DNA of 64,000 nucleotides from contig NC_058496.1 in NCBI RefSeq assembly GCF_020382885.2, forward strand, positions 8,486,501 to 8,550,500. The letters are read 5' to 3'. The notes beneath the pieces are model-generated. The model was not told where the DNA came from, made no database searches, and was given only the letters and a program-made list of their open reading frames with translations. Source of the stretch: Scatophagus argus (lineage: Eukaryota > Chordata > Actinopteri > Scatophagidae). Of this stretch, positions 1-21,391 are shown in pieces; positions within the stretch are counted from its first letter, which is position 1, and every line of letters starts with the position of its first letter. Made by a program: the position numbers and the translations under genes.

Positions 1-1965
1 CAGTTGTGACACTAAAAACAAAAGCAGGATTGGATGCATTTTTGTTTTTTTTTAATTTTTCATTCCTCATTGTGGGTTTTATGTTTTTCAGTCCTCTGGG
101 GCATCTGTTACAGATAAGTGTTACACACCAGGCTTTACATATGGCCTTAATCATGCAACGAGCACCTAAGCAGCACAGAACCCCTAACAAAAATTTTCAT
201 AGGCATTCATCAGCACTAATCACTGTTGACATAAACTGCTTTTTCACATAGACATAAAACACATTGCCCTCTGTGCTCATTGTAAATGCAGGTTTACTGG
301 TGGCAGCGGCTCTTGAAGCATGTGATGCAAAAGGTTTTAACATAGAGTTCAAGTTAGTTAGTAGCACAGCTGGAAAACTTTCCACACTCATCTCCTCTTC
401 TGGGTTTCACTTTGGCCTTCAATTTTGGGTTAGTGCACCAAAGATGACAAATTTATGTTTTGATACAAAAATGTGGGACGCGAGAATTTCTGGAAAAGAA
501 TGAGGAGGAGGATGGTGTCATAATTTTTGTTCAGCAGACGTGGATGTCCTGCTGCTCAGACATTCGCGAAGAAGAGCAGGGGAGTGAGGACGGTGGTGGA
601 GGCAGAAAAAAAGGGCTGCTCCTCTTTTCATATCCAACATACATGTAACCCTGACCCCCCTCATAGTGCTCAAAAGCTAATGAGTTTTAGAAATCAGAAC
701 AGACAGAGGAACAGAAAGATGGAGCAGAGGAGAGGCAAAGACAAAGGGAAGAGAGGGAGAATGTTGATGTCCTGTATTCAGGGCCATCACTCATCAGACA
801 TCCCCTCCATCAAACCCCCCCAACCCCACCCTGAAAAAACAAAACAGTGTCCTGACATCGCGGTGGAGGGGGAGCTGAGGGGAGGGCAGGGAGGGAGGGA
901 GGGAAATTAGGAAACCAGATGTGAGGCATTAAAACATACTGACATGCTGAGGGCCTTCCTCTGCCACACTCACACACTGAGAGCACTAACTCATACAGCA
1001 GGCCCAGATGCATGCACGTATGCATGCATATGTCACACGCTGGCCGTGCAAACCGCGGACACATTCATGCATGAGTTCACAGAGAAATACACAAAGACAA
1101 ATATCGACTTGCAAGCAACCATGTGTGGACAATCAATCATGCAGGATTATACACATTAACAAAAATAATGCCTCAAAAACAAACATCTAAAAGTCACATG
1201 CTTGTACTCGCGAGCAGATTTTCAATAAAACATGCAGACAATGGGCCAAAAACACTGCTGCAGTTCATGGCTGTGCTCTAGGATTTGGACAAACCAGTGC
1301 TGACCTACGAATATTTCACGTCAAGGCACAAATCTACAGATGGGTCGTCATGCATCAGTGTATGGATATGCATCCAATTAGTACATGTACCGGAGCCGAG
1401 GAAAGGCTCGGGGTAGAGGTGTTTTGTTTTCCTCCATGGGGAGAGCTGTGTTTGGGGGATGGAGCGGGGAGGTGGTGGGGGTTAGTAATAAATACCCCTG
1501 GACCCGGGTCCCCTGGCAGACTGGAAGCTAGACTGGTCACCAGGGTTAACACCCGGGGCACATGACCTTTGACACTGCTAATGGGGCACAGAAAACCCTC
1601 CACGAACTGATACCCCCTCTGTCGCATACCACCACAGGACCTTTCACACCAGCCTCCCCTCCTTCTCCTTCTCCTCCTCCTAAAACATACAGGGATGTCT
1701 GTGGCATCGGCTTCACCGGAAAACGTCAAAACAGCCAGACTGACTCCACGGTTGTCTTGTCTCGCTCTTTTGTCACAGCAAATTCAGTCATCAATAAAAT
1801 CAGTGTGGTTTTCGCAATTTTTACGAGATTCTTACGGTTGAAGCACCTCCAGTTAGCAAATGACTGCTCACTGCTTTACCCTGATGTCTAACAGACTCTC
1901 AGTGACATCAGCGCTCAGCCTACTTATCCTGTATGTGTTCGCCTCAAACCAGCCAAGCGAAATAG

Positions 1966-2341
1966 AGTGGTGGAGGAAGTATTCAGATCTTTTTCTTAAG
2001 TAAAAAAGCACCGGTATGACAGTGTAACAATACTCCAATTCTCACTCAAGTTAAAGTACTCGTTACGAAGCTAAATGTTAAATGGGCACATCAGAGTATT
2101 AGATTATCATTACAGATGAGTATTTTATATACGGTTCAATGTTGTAATTTATAAAAATTGAGAATATTTTATAGATTGATATCGTGTTTTTAAAATCTCA
2201 TCTAGCAGTAAGTAATTAAAAAATAGAAAATTATTTCTCTCTGAAATGTGATGAAGTAGAAATATATAGAAGGTCAAGTAAAGCTTAACTGCTCTTAAGT
2301 ACAGAAGTTGAGTCAATGTACTTATTTATTTTCCACCACTA
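1966..2341. mobile_element. MITE-like inverted-repeat element
   Basis: The left end starts AGTGGTGGAGGAAGTA. The right end, read on the other strand, starts AGTGGTGGAAAATAAATAAG. The interior includes runs resembling ACTTAAGTAAAA and TACTCAAGTTAAAGTACT, typical of a widespread fish non-autonomous DNA repeat. It has no coding capacity. The termini are clear and the family assignment is not. Confidence 0.6.
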
Positions 2342-4862
2342 GTGAAACTTGGTTGGTTTTGCAAACTGTCAACTATAAAAAGTTGGAATCAAAATGTCAG
2401 GTCAGATTCACAGTTTTGTTTACTCAGTCTCTAATCAGGTAACTACTGATTTAAAAAATGATTTGGACTGAATGTTTTATAAGCAAATCACAAACTTTGA
2501 GAAGGTTGGGGGGCAAGGGGTGTTTACAATCCTAAAAATAAGGAATCAGGAAAAAGTATAATTTTGATATCATTAAACTCACCTAAGAAGCTGTCTTATT
2601 GATAAGTAGTAAGAGCGTCAGTGAGTAAACTGACATGGGGGGATTCAGCTCTTTATAAATTTGCCTGGCGGACTGGCTGTGCCCCTCCTGGCCTCTCTTC
2701 TGTTGCCTCCCAGGCTGGCTTCACCCCTGCAACCTCAGCCCAAGCCCACCCCGCCTCTAAACTTGAGAACTGTGACAAAGCCAAACATTTAAACCACTAG
2801 TGCTGATTTATAGAGCTTGGTAGTGCTGTAAAACCTTCAGGCTTGCAACCGCAAAACTGAGTGGGGCACGGCAAAGCTGAGAGGAAGAAAGCGGAATGAT
2901 GGGACGGGCACACAAGAGGCAATGGAGTGTTTCACGGAGGTTTCTCCTGGGTGCCAAAGAGTTTTACTGTATAACCTCTCGCTTGCTGCTAAATGTGCAT
3001 TTCAGCAATTGAAAATGAATTGATGTTTTAGTCTCCCAAGCTCCACCGACAGCATCGACTGCATACCAAGCTTGGCCACACGAGACCTCAGTCAGCCTGC
3101 TAAATAGATGGATATGGATAGATATTCAGAGTCTAGAGAACATGAATTCACAACCAGGACAGGGAATAGAAGTCCCATCAGTGGCCTCACCTCTCCCAGC
3201 AAGCTGGGTGTGTCCTGAGGGACAGAGATTCAAAACATACTCTCCAACTGTCAAACCGAGACACGCAACACACTCTACAGCTGAATAGATTTCAAACATA
3301 CCATAAGGTCATCTGCAATACACCAACACTCATCTTGCTCCGTCAATACCCTTTCAATCAATCAGCCACTAATCAGATTTACCAGTAACATGTGCATATC
3401 AAAGCTGGACCCGAACCTTTCTCAGAGAAGAACAATGAATCTGGGAATCTGGGATGGATGCCACCGAGAGGGAGAGGAGAGGAAAGAGAAGCAACAACAG
3501 AAGGAGAAGAGATGTCTTCTTAATTAGCCAGTAATGATAAGATCTGACAAACAACATCTGTTTCCAGAAAGAGAGAGAAGGGGGGGGTGCAAGGAGGAGG
3601 AGGGAAGGAGAGGGTGAGAGGATGGAGGACGACAGAGAGAGAAAGCGAGAGAGAGGGAGGGAGAGTGAAGAAGCTGAGAAACCTGTGAAGCCTAGACAAC
3701 AGGGACCTGCTTGTAAGAAAGTAAAGGGGGAGCGGAGGGGATGTGTAAAGGAGGGAGCGCTGTGTAGCGTGACACAATAGAAGAACCTAAGATGAGAAGT
3801 ATAGCAGAAGTGAGAGAAAGACAGAAAGGGGAGAGAAATCTGACAGGGTTGAGGGAGTCGAAGAGCCAGGACGAATATGACAGACAGAGGGAGGAAAACA
3901 GATCAAAATGAGAGAAAAGGAGGAAGATAGACAGACGTGGAGAAGGTGAGCTGGATAATGGTGCTGAAGGGAAAGACGAAGAACGTGTGAAGAGATGGGA
4001 ATGGAATCACTCAGAGGTCCAGGGTGCTGTAATTTACTGTCCGTGGCTAATACTCAACAAATGTGTGGAGCCGAGGACTGAGAGAGGAGAAGGGGAGCCG
4101 GGTGATGTTGGGTGGAGCGGGGGTGGGCTGAAGGGAGGGCACACAGACTGTTGGGGCTCTCAGCATGCCTGCTGGGAGCCTGTCAGCAGTCACATCACCC
4201 CCTGCCCTCAGCCCTGACAGATTCATCAGGACCATACATACATACAGACGCACACACACACCGAAGCACACACTCATATGCATGGGCATCCAAGATTATA
4301 CTGACATTGCAATTGTTTATATTGCTGTTGGTGTTTTCCTTTAACTTTTATTTTTCCTCCATAATAGGGAAAACACAATATCTGTTGCATTAATGATTCA
4401 GCCAGCAAAACACAAAAGACTCAACAACGATTTCTGCTTTAGCTTTATATACTGAAGTGCAACAGTGTACCCTGCATTCTTTAAAGTGCAAGCATTGTGA
4501 TCAGTTTTATTGTATCAAAACTGCATCCACGCAATATCCTTGTGTGGTTGCTTTTTCCACATCCCACAGGAGGAATAACTATTGCCTCAAGCATAAGCCA
4601 ATAGAGATACTTAACCAAATTCTATTTAAGAAATACTGCAAATGTGTAAATATTAGTGTTAGGAAACGTTCTCAAAAAGTGAAAGGGTGGAGGACATTTA
4701 GAGAAATCCAACTCCTGGGAGAAATATCGCCCGTCCAGATTCCAGATAAAGAGACAAGCAAACAAACAAGGTGGCTAGCGGGGCTGGCCCCAGCACCAGG
4801 GGGCATTGTTAAGTCATTAGTGAAATTTAAGACCTTAACAGAGGAGGATGACCGATCCCCAT

Positions 4863-4887
4863 CACACACACACACACACACACACAC
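4863..4887. repeat. (CA)n microsatellite
   Basis: About 12 uninterrupted CA units in ebf2 intron 6. Confidence 0.9.
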
Positions 4888-7800
4888 CCTCAGAGCTCCA
4901 CCCACAGCAACAAAATCTAGCCAAAGAAAACAGCCCTTGTTCTTAAATACCGCTGCTAACTGGCCTCTGACTCCACGCCCACCCACATACACACTCACAC
5001 AGAGATTCTAATTACACTGATACGAGATCCCTTTGCAAAATAAATGGCAAATGCAAGAATTTCACATGAAAAATAAACCCACAGGCAACCAAATCCAAAG
5101 TTTCAGACACACGCACACAACCACACACTGCTCACTTGCTTGCAATCTGAAGCACCTCTAAATCACACTAATCTGCCCCCTTCTGATCCTCTGAGTGCCC
5201 CTACTTAATCTCTACACTGCTCAACCAAAGGTGAACCCTATTAGTGTCCAGACAAATGGTAGGGTTTGCCCCAGCTACTCTGGAGAGCGAGGCCTTTCAG
5301 GGTGCCATTGAGCTGCAACTCAAAACTTCTAATCCCCCCTCCCTTGCATCCCACCCACTCTAAAAGTCCCCCTGCTGTTTCTACACATTAGCTCATTGGT
5401 AGTCCATTCCCATTTCCTGTCAAAACATTTCTCCACAACTTTCTGTTTCCGACTGCCCCCTCTGTAGGCTCTCTCAAAGAAAACAAACCAGGCCTACTCC
5501 TTGTGTCAGGGTTCAAGCCACAACAGCTAACACTGGCTGAAGCAGAGCAAAGGTGACCAAACACAAACTCGGCTCATAACCTACTACTCATTATACACTT
5601 CCTGTGCAGTCTGGAGTCCAGGATCTTCCCAGTTCACATGAGAGCATATCACAGAAAGCTCGAGCCCTTCAAAAGGTTCCTGAACTTATTTTCACTAGTC
5701 TAACTCTGAGTGAGGCTCTCACTGTTTGAAGCAGTACCTGTCAGTGAATTTGATATTCTAGACATTGCATCGTCTCTTCCTGTCTGTCTTTGTGTCATTC
5801 TCCCCGTTGCATTGCCCCAAGGGAGGAGCCATCCCCACGGTCCTGTGCCAGCTGCTCAGTGGTCCAGCCTGTGTGCCGCTCCGCTTTGTGAGGCGGTGTG
5901 CACTGGAGCCTCAGGGCCCTGTCGCCACGCTGCCTGGCCTCGAGCCTGAGGGGCTCGCTGACAGGGGGTCTGGAGGGACCGGACAGTACCAGCCCGCAGG
6001 AGTGAGACTTGTGACAGCGGACTGAAGGGACTTGTGTGTCTGACTTTGTTTCCGTGCATGTATGTATGTGTGACCTACAGGTAATTTATACATATTAATA
6101 ACAGCATGAGTGTGAAGTGTGGTGAGTTTGATCCAGCAGCATTATGGCCTGATCAGCCTGTGGAATGAAATCCAGCGACTGTAAAGCAGTACCCGAGTTC
6201 AGTACTGATACTGATTTCATAAATTCATGTGCGAAGAATATTAAATGTCTGATTATCATATCGACACATTTCATGCTACATTTTACTACAGCTGGTGAAA
6301 CCTATACACCATGAAGTCATAATAACTGCACACAAATGTCAGATGAGTTCCCCTGTATGGGTAAATCAACATTCTACATGCAGTATCCTTTCAATGTTTT
6401 AATGTATTATTATATAATAAAATACACAAAGGATTGTTATTAGAATTGTGTTGACTGAAAATATACTGGTTTCTCAATAAATCTTATGCAACATATCCCA
6501 ATTAAAAGAAAATTTGTTTTGTTGTGCACCCCTGCATGTGTCGTTTTGTTATCAGCTAGTATCAAACCACATAGTATGTCTAGTTTGCATAGTTAAATCT
6601 CTTTTGAGAAGGTTTTCTCAAGTAAAAGTTTAAATCTTCACCATGCATCAAATTTAAAATATGAAAAAACATTTTATACTAGACCCAAAGGCAGCAACAC
6701 ATAACACAGTAAGACATGTCAAACGTGAAATTCTCATAAATTGGCATCGTATATTTGCATTTATCCCTTTTACTGGCCAACCCATCACTTCACAAAACTC
6801 CCACAGAATGAACAAGCAAACCATCACTAGCAGCTGCAACTATAGCTGAAGGGTCAGCTTGCAACAACCTTGCCAGCATCATCTGCAGCTCTTTTTTGCA
6901 GCCAAATGGAGAATAAAAATGCTCCTCCTCCACATCCTCTGTGAGTTGAATGATGGAGGAGGAGAGTGATCCACAAAAGTTACTGTCAGTCTTTATCTCA
7001 GCTAAGTCCTCCTTACGGATAATTTGTCCCGCCCCAACATCCTGTTTCAGAATAAAATATATCCAACCACCAGGAATATTAGAAACTTAAATCCGTGCCT
7101 CAAGATTTTCAATATGTTCACCTTTAAAAAGACTAAGGAATAATCTGATCTGAGTTCCACTTTACAGCTAAAGGAACATTTTACACTGGGAGTATGAGAA
7201 ACAGTCTCCTAAAATGACATTGTTCTCTCACGCATAAAACTCTCAAGTGCATATATGATGACCTAACGGGGCGACTTGGCGGCAGTGCATGAGTATGCAT
7301 CTGGGAAAGGGGAGGAATTCGACCCCTGACACAGTCCAACAAAAGTTGCTGCATTTATTCTTCGGCTGATAGTTTAATGTTATGTTCCCAAAGACTAGCA
7401 GCTTCTATTTTCTTTTTGGTTGACAGTGAAGAATGAGGAGGCCGGTGTTCCCCAGCATTACCAGTACAAGGATAAATAATCTGCCCCACTGTAAGAACAG
7501 GTAGACGGTCACAGAGGAAAGCGTCCCGTGCCTTCTGTTATTTTGTAAAATTAATGGAAGATGGACAAGCGTAAGCAGGTGGACATTTAGGTACAACAAC
7601 AAACGATATTTAAATAGCTTGTCAAACTGCGCAACATCCTTTCAGTGTACATGTGTGTCTGTAGATTACCATACTGTCAGTTTCACTGAAAATTAGCAAT
7701 TAACAAATAATAAGTGTAAAAATTGGAAATTTTGTGATTGAGCTGAAAATAAAGCTATCTGCTACACATCATTTGGGACTGGGAAAATAAAACATAAAAC

Positions 7801-8110
7801 CCTGAACTGAATAGTTGAAAACAAAGCAGTGGTACATGCACATAACTAGAACCAAGACTACAAACAGATCAATACAGCCCACAACTTAAGATTAAGAGTA
7901 ATGGGTTCCTGCTGGGGCCGAACATCTGAAGTCAAGCCGACGCCCAGGACAACTGATCATTGTTCAAAGAGTAAAATTATAAACTGCGACTATTTAAAAG
8001 AGGGAAAAAAAGAACCAGATAGAGGTTTCATTTTTTAAATCATCACGTAAAAGTAAAGTAGAAAGCCTGATATGCACAAGTATGTATGAGTCTGTGAGCT
8101 CACTTTGAAT

Positions 8111-8135
8111 GGGGGGGGGGGGGGGGGGGGGGGGG
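8111..8135 (+). repeat. Homopolymer of 25 G
   Basis: An unbroken run of 25 guanines on the plus strand in ebf2 intron 6. Such runs are rare, can fold as G-quadruplex DNA and are prone to sequencing length error. Confidence 0.95.
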
Positions 8136-9493
8136 CATATTGACAACATCGGAAAATTCCTATTGATTATTCTTCTTTTCTCTGAGCGCAGGCTTGTTAA
8201 AAAAGACCCCTCTTGGAAACACGATCAATTAGTGAGATAGTGCTTGCCATTGATCACCCCTTCTCCACCAGCAGCCCTCCGCCCCCAACCTTACGATGGA
8301 TCCCTCCTCACACTCCTCATGACCAACTATTGATCTCAGCTTCTTAGCCAAATATAAAAGCTCGCACACAGACCGAGCAGTGGCCCCTCCCATCCAAACC
8401 AAAACTAATACTGACATCTGCTTGTCTCCATTGTAAACCCATGGTTCACTCATAAATACAGAGGCCAGCTCTGGCCCAGAACCAATATAGTTTCTCAGAG
8501 GTCAGAGGTCAGCATGGCAGTAATCCCACCATTAACAGATCTGCCTGGGTTAATACTGAAAATTTTTCAGAGAAGAAGACCTTCACGGGGTGAAAGCAAC
8601 AAAGAATGCTGAAAAATACCACAATTATACACAAGGCCAATTGTATTTTTCATTTGATTGAGATGTTGGTTATTCATAGAGCATAACTGATTACAACCTC
8701 AAAGGCATAAAACAGAGAAAAGCAGAAAATGTTTCATTTTTCTGCCTAAAACAGAACTTGTATAATCAGTTTATCATCAAATTTGCTGTCTGCGTTTCAG
8801 CACTAATTAAAAGAAAACTGCCACACAAAACAAAACATTATATCCAAGAATGTTATTCTAAAATAGAAAAATAGTAGAAACACTGATCACAATTTGAAGA
8901 GTTAGTAAAAATTCATGGCGACAATGCCCAGAGGAATCAATCCATCTACTTGTCTATTGATCAATCATCTAACCAATCAGTGAACAAGGCAGTCCATCAG
9001 TCAAAAGCAAGACACTCTCCACACAGAAAAGTCACATCAGGCCTGTGAGTGCAGCAATTCACCAATGTTAAGATTAGACAATTGTAAAACTATTAGACAC
9101 AGCAGGCAGTGGGGCATTAGATAATTCTCTCCCATAGGCAACTTAAGAGTCATCTCTTTGTCAACGACTGCCCTTGCCCTCTTCATCCCTCAGTTCCCCC
9201 CCACTCCACCCAGCCTCTATCTCCTCACCCCTCCCTTTGGATCAGCTGTGATCTCCTCTCTCTCCTTTCACTCAAATCAGGATTAGGGAGAAGAGGAGGC
9301 GGAGGTGGAGGGGTGCAGGGTGCAGCAGCAGCAGGAGAAGGGGGAGAGAAAACTGAAACAATATGGAAAGGAGATTAGAAAAGAGGGGGTTTGGGCTGTT
9401 TGGGGAATTGCAAACTCCCTTGTGCTTGGGTAGGTGTCCTAATGACACCGCCTAATTATGGCAAAATTAGACAGGCTAAAGGGAAGGAGGGGA

Positions 9494-9511
9494 TGGTGGT
9501 GGTGGTGGTGG
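9494..9511. repeat. (GGT)n trinucleotide repeat
   Basis: Six GGT units embedded in a purine-rich stretch of ebf2 intron 6. Confidence 0.8.
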
Positions 9512-9833
9512 AGGAGATGGTAACGTGAAGGGAAAAAGAAGAGGAGCGGGGGAATTAAGCAGTAGGGAGTGAACGAGTGAGAACACAGCAGGAGCAAGCT
9601 GAGAAGAACGAGAGGGTGTGCAGAAGAACAGATACGAAGCGAGGCGGGGAGGAAGGGAGCACGGGGCTCAAAGTGAGAGAAAAAAGAGGACGAGAGGAAG
9701 AAAAAGGGTAGAAAGCAGTGGCTGGGCGATAGGAACGAGTGGGCCCCAGCACGCTGCATGTTAATTGGAGAACAGGTGTTGGGGCTGGGAGCAGGAGGCT
9801 GATTACTGAAGCCACAGAAACAGACCGTCTCCA

Positions 9834-9896
9834 CCACACACACACACACACACAAATGCACATAGGCTACATACACACATACACACATACACACAT
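9834..9896. repeat. CA-rich imperfect microsatellite
   Basis: Interrupted CA and ATACACAC units in ebf2 intron 6. Long open frames crossing it are products of the repeat, not genes. Confidence 0.75.
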
Positions 9897-10357
9897 GAAT
9901 AATTTAAGACCCAAGCAGTGACTAGGAAAAAAGGTCAAAGTAGGGGTCACAAAGACACATACACAATTGCACATCCAGCCATATACATACATAAATAAAC
10001 GTGCAAGGATCCCCACACGCACATGAAAATATACTTCCATTTGTGTGCACCCATGCAGTGTATACATGCTCTGAACGTACACAAACACACATCTTGCCAT
10101 GTCAATCTTTTTCCTTTTTTTCACTCAAATGAGAAAGTGTACATAAGATGGGATAAAAGGGCACAGGGCCACGCAAAAATTCCATTGGCTTATCACAAAT
10201 TAACTGGATGCTAATAGGCTGCTCCCCGAGGACAGGATTTCGTCGGCCAGTCAAGAGGGAGGCGCCCCCGTCAGGACGGGATATGCCCAGTGTGATTAGA
10301 GAGTACAGTAGGTCAATGATTCCATTTAAATCAATCCCCACAGCCACTCACCAGCCT

Positions 10358-10361
<4 letters not shown>

Positions 10362-10388
<27 letters not shown>
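10362..10388. repeat. (AC)n microsatellite
   Basis: About 13 AC units in ebf2 intron 6, next to a unique, non-repetitive block (10135-10355). Confidence 0.9.
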
Positions 10389-10392
<4 letters not shown>

Positions 10393-11582
10393 AAGCCACA
10401 AACAGATATAGATCGCTCTCTCTCCTCACCAGACCGCCAACAAGCTACTCAAAAACAAATTTGGAAGAGGTTTAGCCATGTTAGGAGGAAATATAAAGGA
10501 GATGCAGAGGGGGTTATTGAGAGAGTAATGTGCTGCACTTAATGAGAAAAGCAGCTGCTCCAAGGTATTCTGGGAAAATCTGAAAGACAACAACCCGATT
10601 TTTCCGTTATATGAAAACTATCTTCGGCGGAGATCCTCTGAGACACACTGTCAACAGCCAGCCAGCTTGAACTGAGGAGGGGAAAGAAAAGGGTCCTTGA
10701 CGTATATGAAGTGAGTGTTTTCTAGACAGACTATTTGAGGGAAGGAGAGAAAGAAGGAGAGAGAAGAGGAGGGATGGAGGGAGGGCGAGGAGATGAAGGT
10801 TGTGTGTATGACATCACAGAGAAAGTATTTCACATGCGGTCTGCTTATGAGCATTCATCACTCTGGTTAATGCCAGGCAGACAGTGCGAGACCTCTGAAA
10901 TCCCTCGGACGTGAAGGCCCTCACACACGCTGATTACAGCGGTGGTCATCTGCTTTTAAGCCTGATAACTGGCTGTCAGGGTGAACATTTACTACATATG
11001 TGAGCCTGTCTGGTGGTATGAAAGAGCCACATGCTTCTGATGAAAGAAAATCTACGCTTTTGGCAGGCTTCAGGTGCAATGTCTGCTCTTAAATGTAATG
11101 AGTGATCAAAGTGAAACAGATCCCAGTAGGCTGAAGGCAGACCAACAGATAAACAGAAAGCTGAGGAGACACATGGGAGACAGACATGGACACAGATACT
11201 CCATACTGTATATCACAGCCTGCTCGCATTGATGCAGTGCAAACGGACAACTATGAACCCTTGTCCTCTTGTTGTAAATATCAATATTTACATGAGATGG
11301 GTGCACGCCCATATTAAGGTTTATGTGAAATAAACATACGAACATCAGCACTACTGTTGAGATAAATCCAACCCATACATTGTAACTGGGGCACCCACTC
11401 TGCTTTGTAGCTACTCTTCTAAATTGGCTGTAACTGCAACAGCTGATTGAACCTTCACCTATTGCATTCATCATGACTGTGTAGCTGCATGCACACAAAC
11501 AAAAGACAACCTGAACATTTAGCGTGAAGAGGTGCTTGTTTGAGGTGGTGGACACCGTGTGGGACGGGGTTTGATCTCATTA

Positions 11583-18874
<7,292 letters not shown>

Positions 18875-21372
18875 TTAAGCCCCGTCTCGGTTTCTTTCTG
18901 TGCACTTTTTTGAACTTCAGAAGAAGGGGAAAAATGAGTTGGAGAGCTAAAGCACTTTGGCAAACAACAGAAGGTCCACCCCAAGGCGCTGCGCTCCTCC
19001 AGGGCGCCGCAAGAAAACTGAGCTTTCACAGAGCTTTGAGAAATAAAACGACCGACGCTGTGTGAAGCTACAGAAGGAGTCTCAGGGAAAAAATCCACTC
19101 GAGCTTTCTTTTTAAGACCACAAATATATTCCCCCACTAAGTGTAAGCATTGTCCAAGCGCAAACCTCCAGCGTCGGTTCGAGCGCAAACGATCACCTGC
19201 TCGGTGGGCTCAACTCCTCACGCAGTTCAGAGCGACTCCGTCTCACAATATTCTTTCAAATATGCGAGTGAGGAAAGTCTTCCTTTGTCAGGGAGCCAGA
19301 TCGGATCAAAACAGTTGATCCGTCGGCCAGGAAGCTCGCAGTGGACCGCTGTGTTGAAGCATGAATGAGACCCTCTGCCGGGATAGAGCGTGGAGGAGGG
19401 GCCTTAGTGCCATATGGGGGACCGATTGTTGAAATGGATGCTCTCATTGGTGTAAAGTGCATTCGTTGTTTGGACTTCTGCCAGATTCAGCATCCAACCA
19501 GTGACTCTTGCAACAAACTTAACTCACACAAAGTTCGACCAGGATGATAAAACAGGGGAAAAAACGCTGCGATTTGCACATTTGGAAGCAGAAACGACAC
19601 GCATGTGTGTCTGTGTTGTCTTTAAGCAAGAAATATATTGTTTTGTATGAAATTGAAATGAAAGGTTCTCTTTGTGTGTGCGTGGGCGAGCTTGGGGGGG
19701 GGGGGGGGCTTTACAATCAATATTCAACCTCAAAACTATGCACAGACGTTAGTAAAAGTTTATATTTTCTTGAGGACATGTTTTAGGTTTATATTCGTTT
19801 ATCTATGAAACGTTTCATTGCAGCCACTTGCTCAAACGTGGGTTGAAACTCTCCTGCAGACTACACGCCGGGCTACCACCGGCCTGAATAGCCAGTATAC
19901 AGCAAATCCTGTTTGGTCTATTCATACAAGTCAGACTTTAACACAAGTGCGCTCTCGACAGGCGCGTATTCAGCAGCTCGACCGTCTGCTCCTTTGAACG
20001 CAGTGATTCCGCTGAGGAGGCATCGCATCAGTGTCAGCAGCAACAAAAGCCGTCTGGTTGGTCCATCAATCTCCGCCAGCAGCGGACAGGGCTGCGCTCT
20101 GATTGGCGTTTGGACCGCTGCCTGACGGTGCCCGAAATTAGTTCTTAATCAATACAACAGCCTGCATAATCAAAGCCAAACTAGTCATGAAATAATCTCC
20201 AAATAACTCTGATTAAAACGCTATCTGCTAAGGGTAGAAAAGAGTGACGCGTGGATGTAAAAATATACTTTTTTTGATACAGTCTGAAGTTTCTGGAAAC
20301 TGATTGGTGAGGTTTCATGTCTGTGAGGGCTCTGGTTAAACAACCTGGCCAACAAGTCTGCAAACTGAAAGACAATTTGTGCTCGCATCATAAAAACTAC
20401 ATTTATAATAATCACATTTTGTTAAAATGATTTTTTCAGAATCAGAATGGATGTGTGATTTGTGTTTATGCCCGACAAAGCGAAAAGAAATCCTGTTTTT
20501 GCAGACCAAAAATTAATTTCCGCTCCTATTCGTCTGGCCATAAAAAGAAAAGTTTTTTTTTTCGACCCTGGTTCCTTGTCCCTTACCGATACTATTGTCT
20601 CTGTGTGGAGTTTGTGCGCCTGGACAATGGATGTAAATCTCCCCCCCTTGGATCCCGCCTCAGCCCACCATCTGCCAGCGCGGGACAAAGTCAGATGTTC
20701 TCCCAATTATGAGAGCAGTCCTGGGGAATCCTGCTGCAGAGTCTCCGCCCTGTCGCCGTGTCCCTCACACACGTCCCCTAACATGATTGACAGCTCTGCT
20801 TAACCATGATAAATCCACATGATGATGACACACTTTGATAAAATTCCTTCACGGATTGCAAAACTTCCACGGGGAGGTTTCGAAGCGCAGAGAAAGATGC
20901 GCTTTTTTTATGTGCCATCAAAGAGAAACGGCGCAAAAACATCACAGCCAGCAGCCAAAACAGCGTCTTGCTCAAAAACTCAGGCAGTCGAGAGTGGTTG
21001 AATATAATCCTTCCTCTGCAAACTAACGGGAACCCCATGGAAGAACAATAATAATAATAATACTGATAATAATAATTTAAAACTTTGGATTTGAACTTGC
21101 TGCGTTAGGCTGCATTTGCTCAGTGGTGTTTGGGATGGTAAACCTTTTTAAGCTCATAAGCCTTTAATTTGAGCCGCAGTCGCCTTTGCCTGACATCATC
21201 TGAGTCACGAAATACATTTCTAGTTGATTTCTAGTGTCTCCCTTAATCATCCAAGTAAGTCGTGTGTGCCACTTCATTCAGTTTCATAACAATTATTTGT
21301 TTATTTTAGGAGAAAGTTTATTTTCCTCCGTAACAAACGACGCTAATCACAATTTGAAGCCTCTTCGGGCTA

Positions 21373-21391
21373 CTCTCTCTCTCTCTCTCTC
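21373..21391. repeat. (CT)n microsatellite
   Basis: About nine CT units upstream of ebf2. Confidence 0.85.

Noticed and set aside
9439..9894. Long minus-strand frame of 151 codons
   Set aside because: It arises from purine/pyrimidine-rich and CA-repeat sequence and encodes only low-complexity Ser/Leu/Cys/Val runs.
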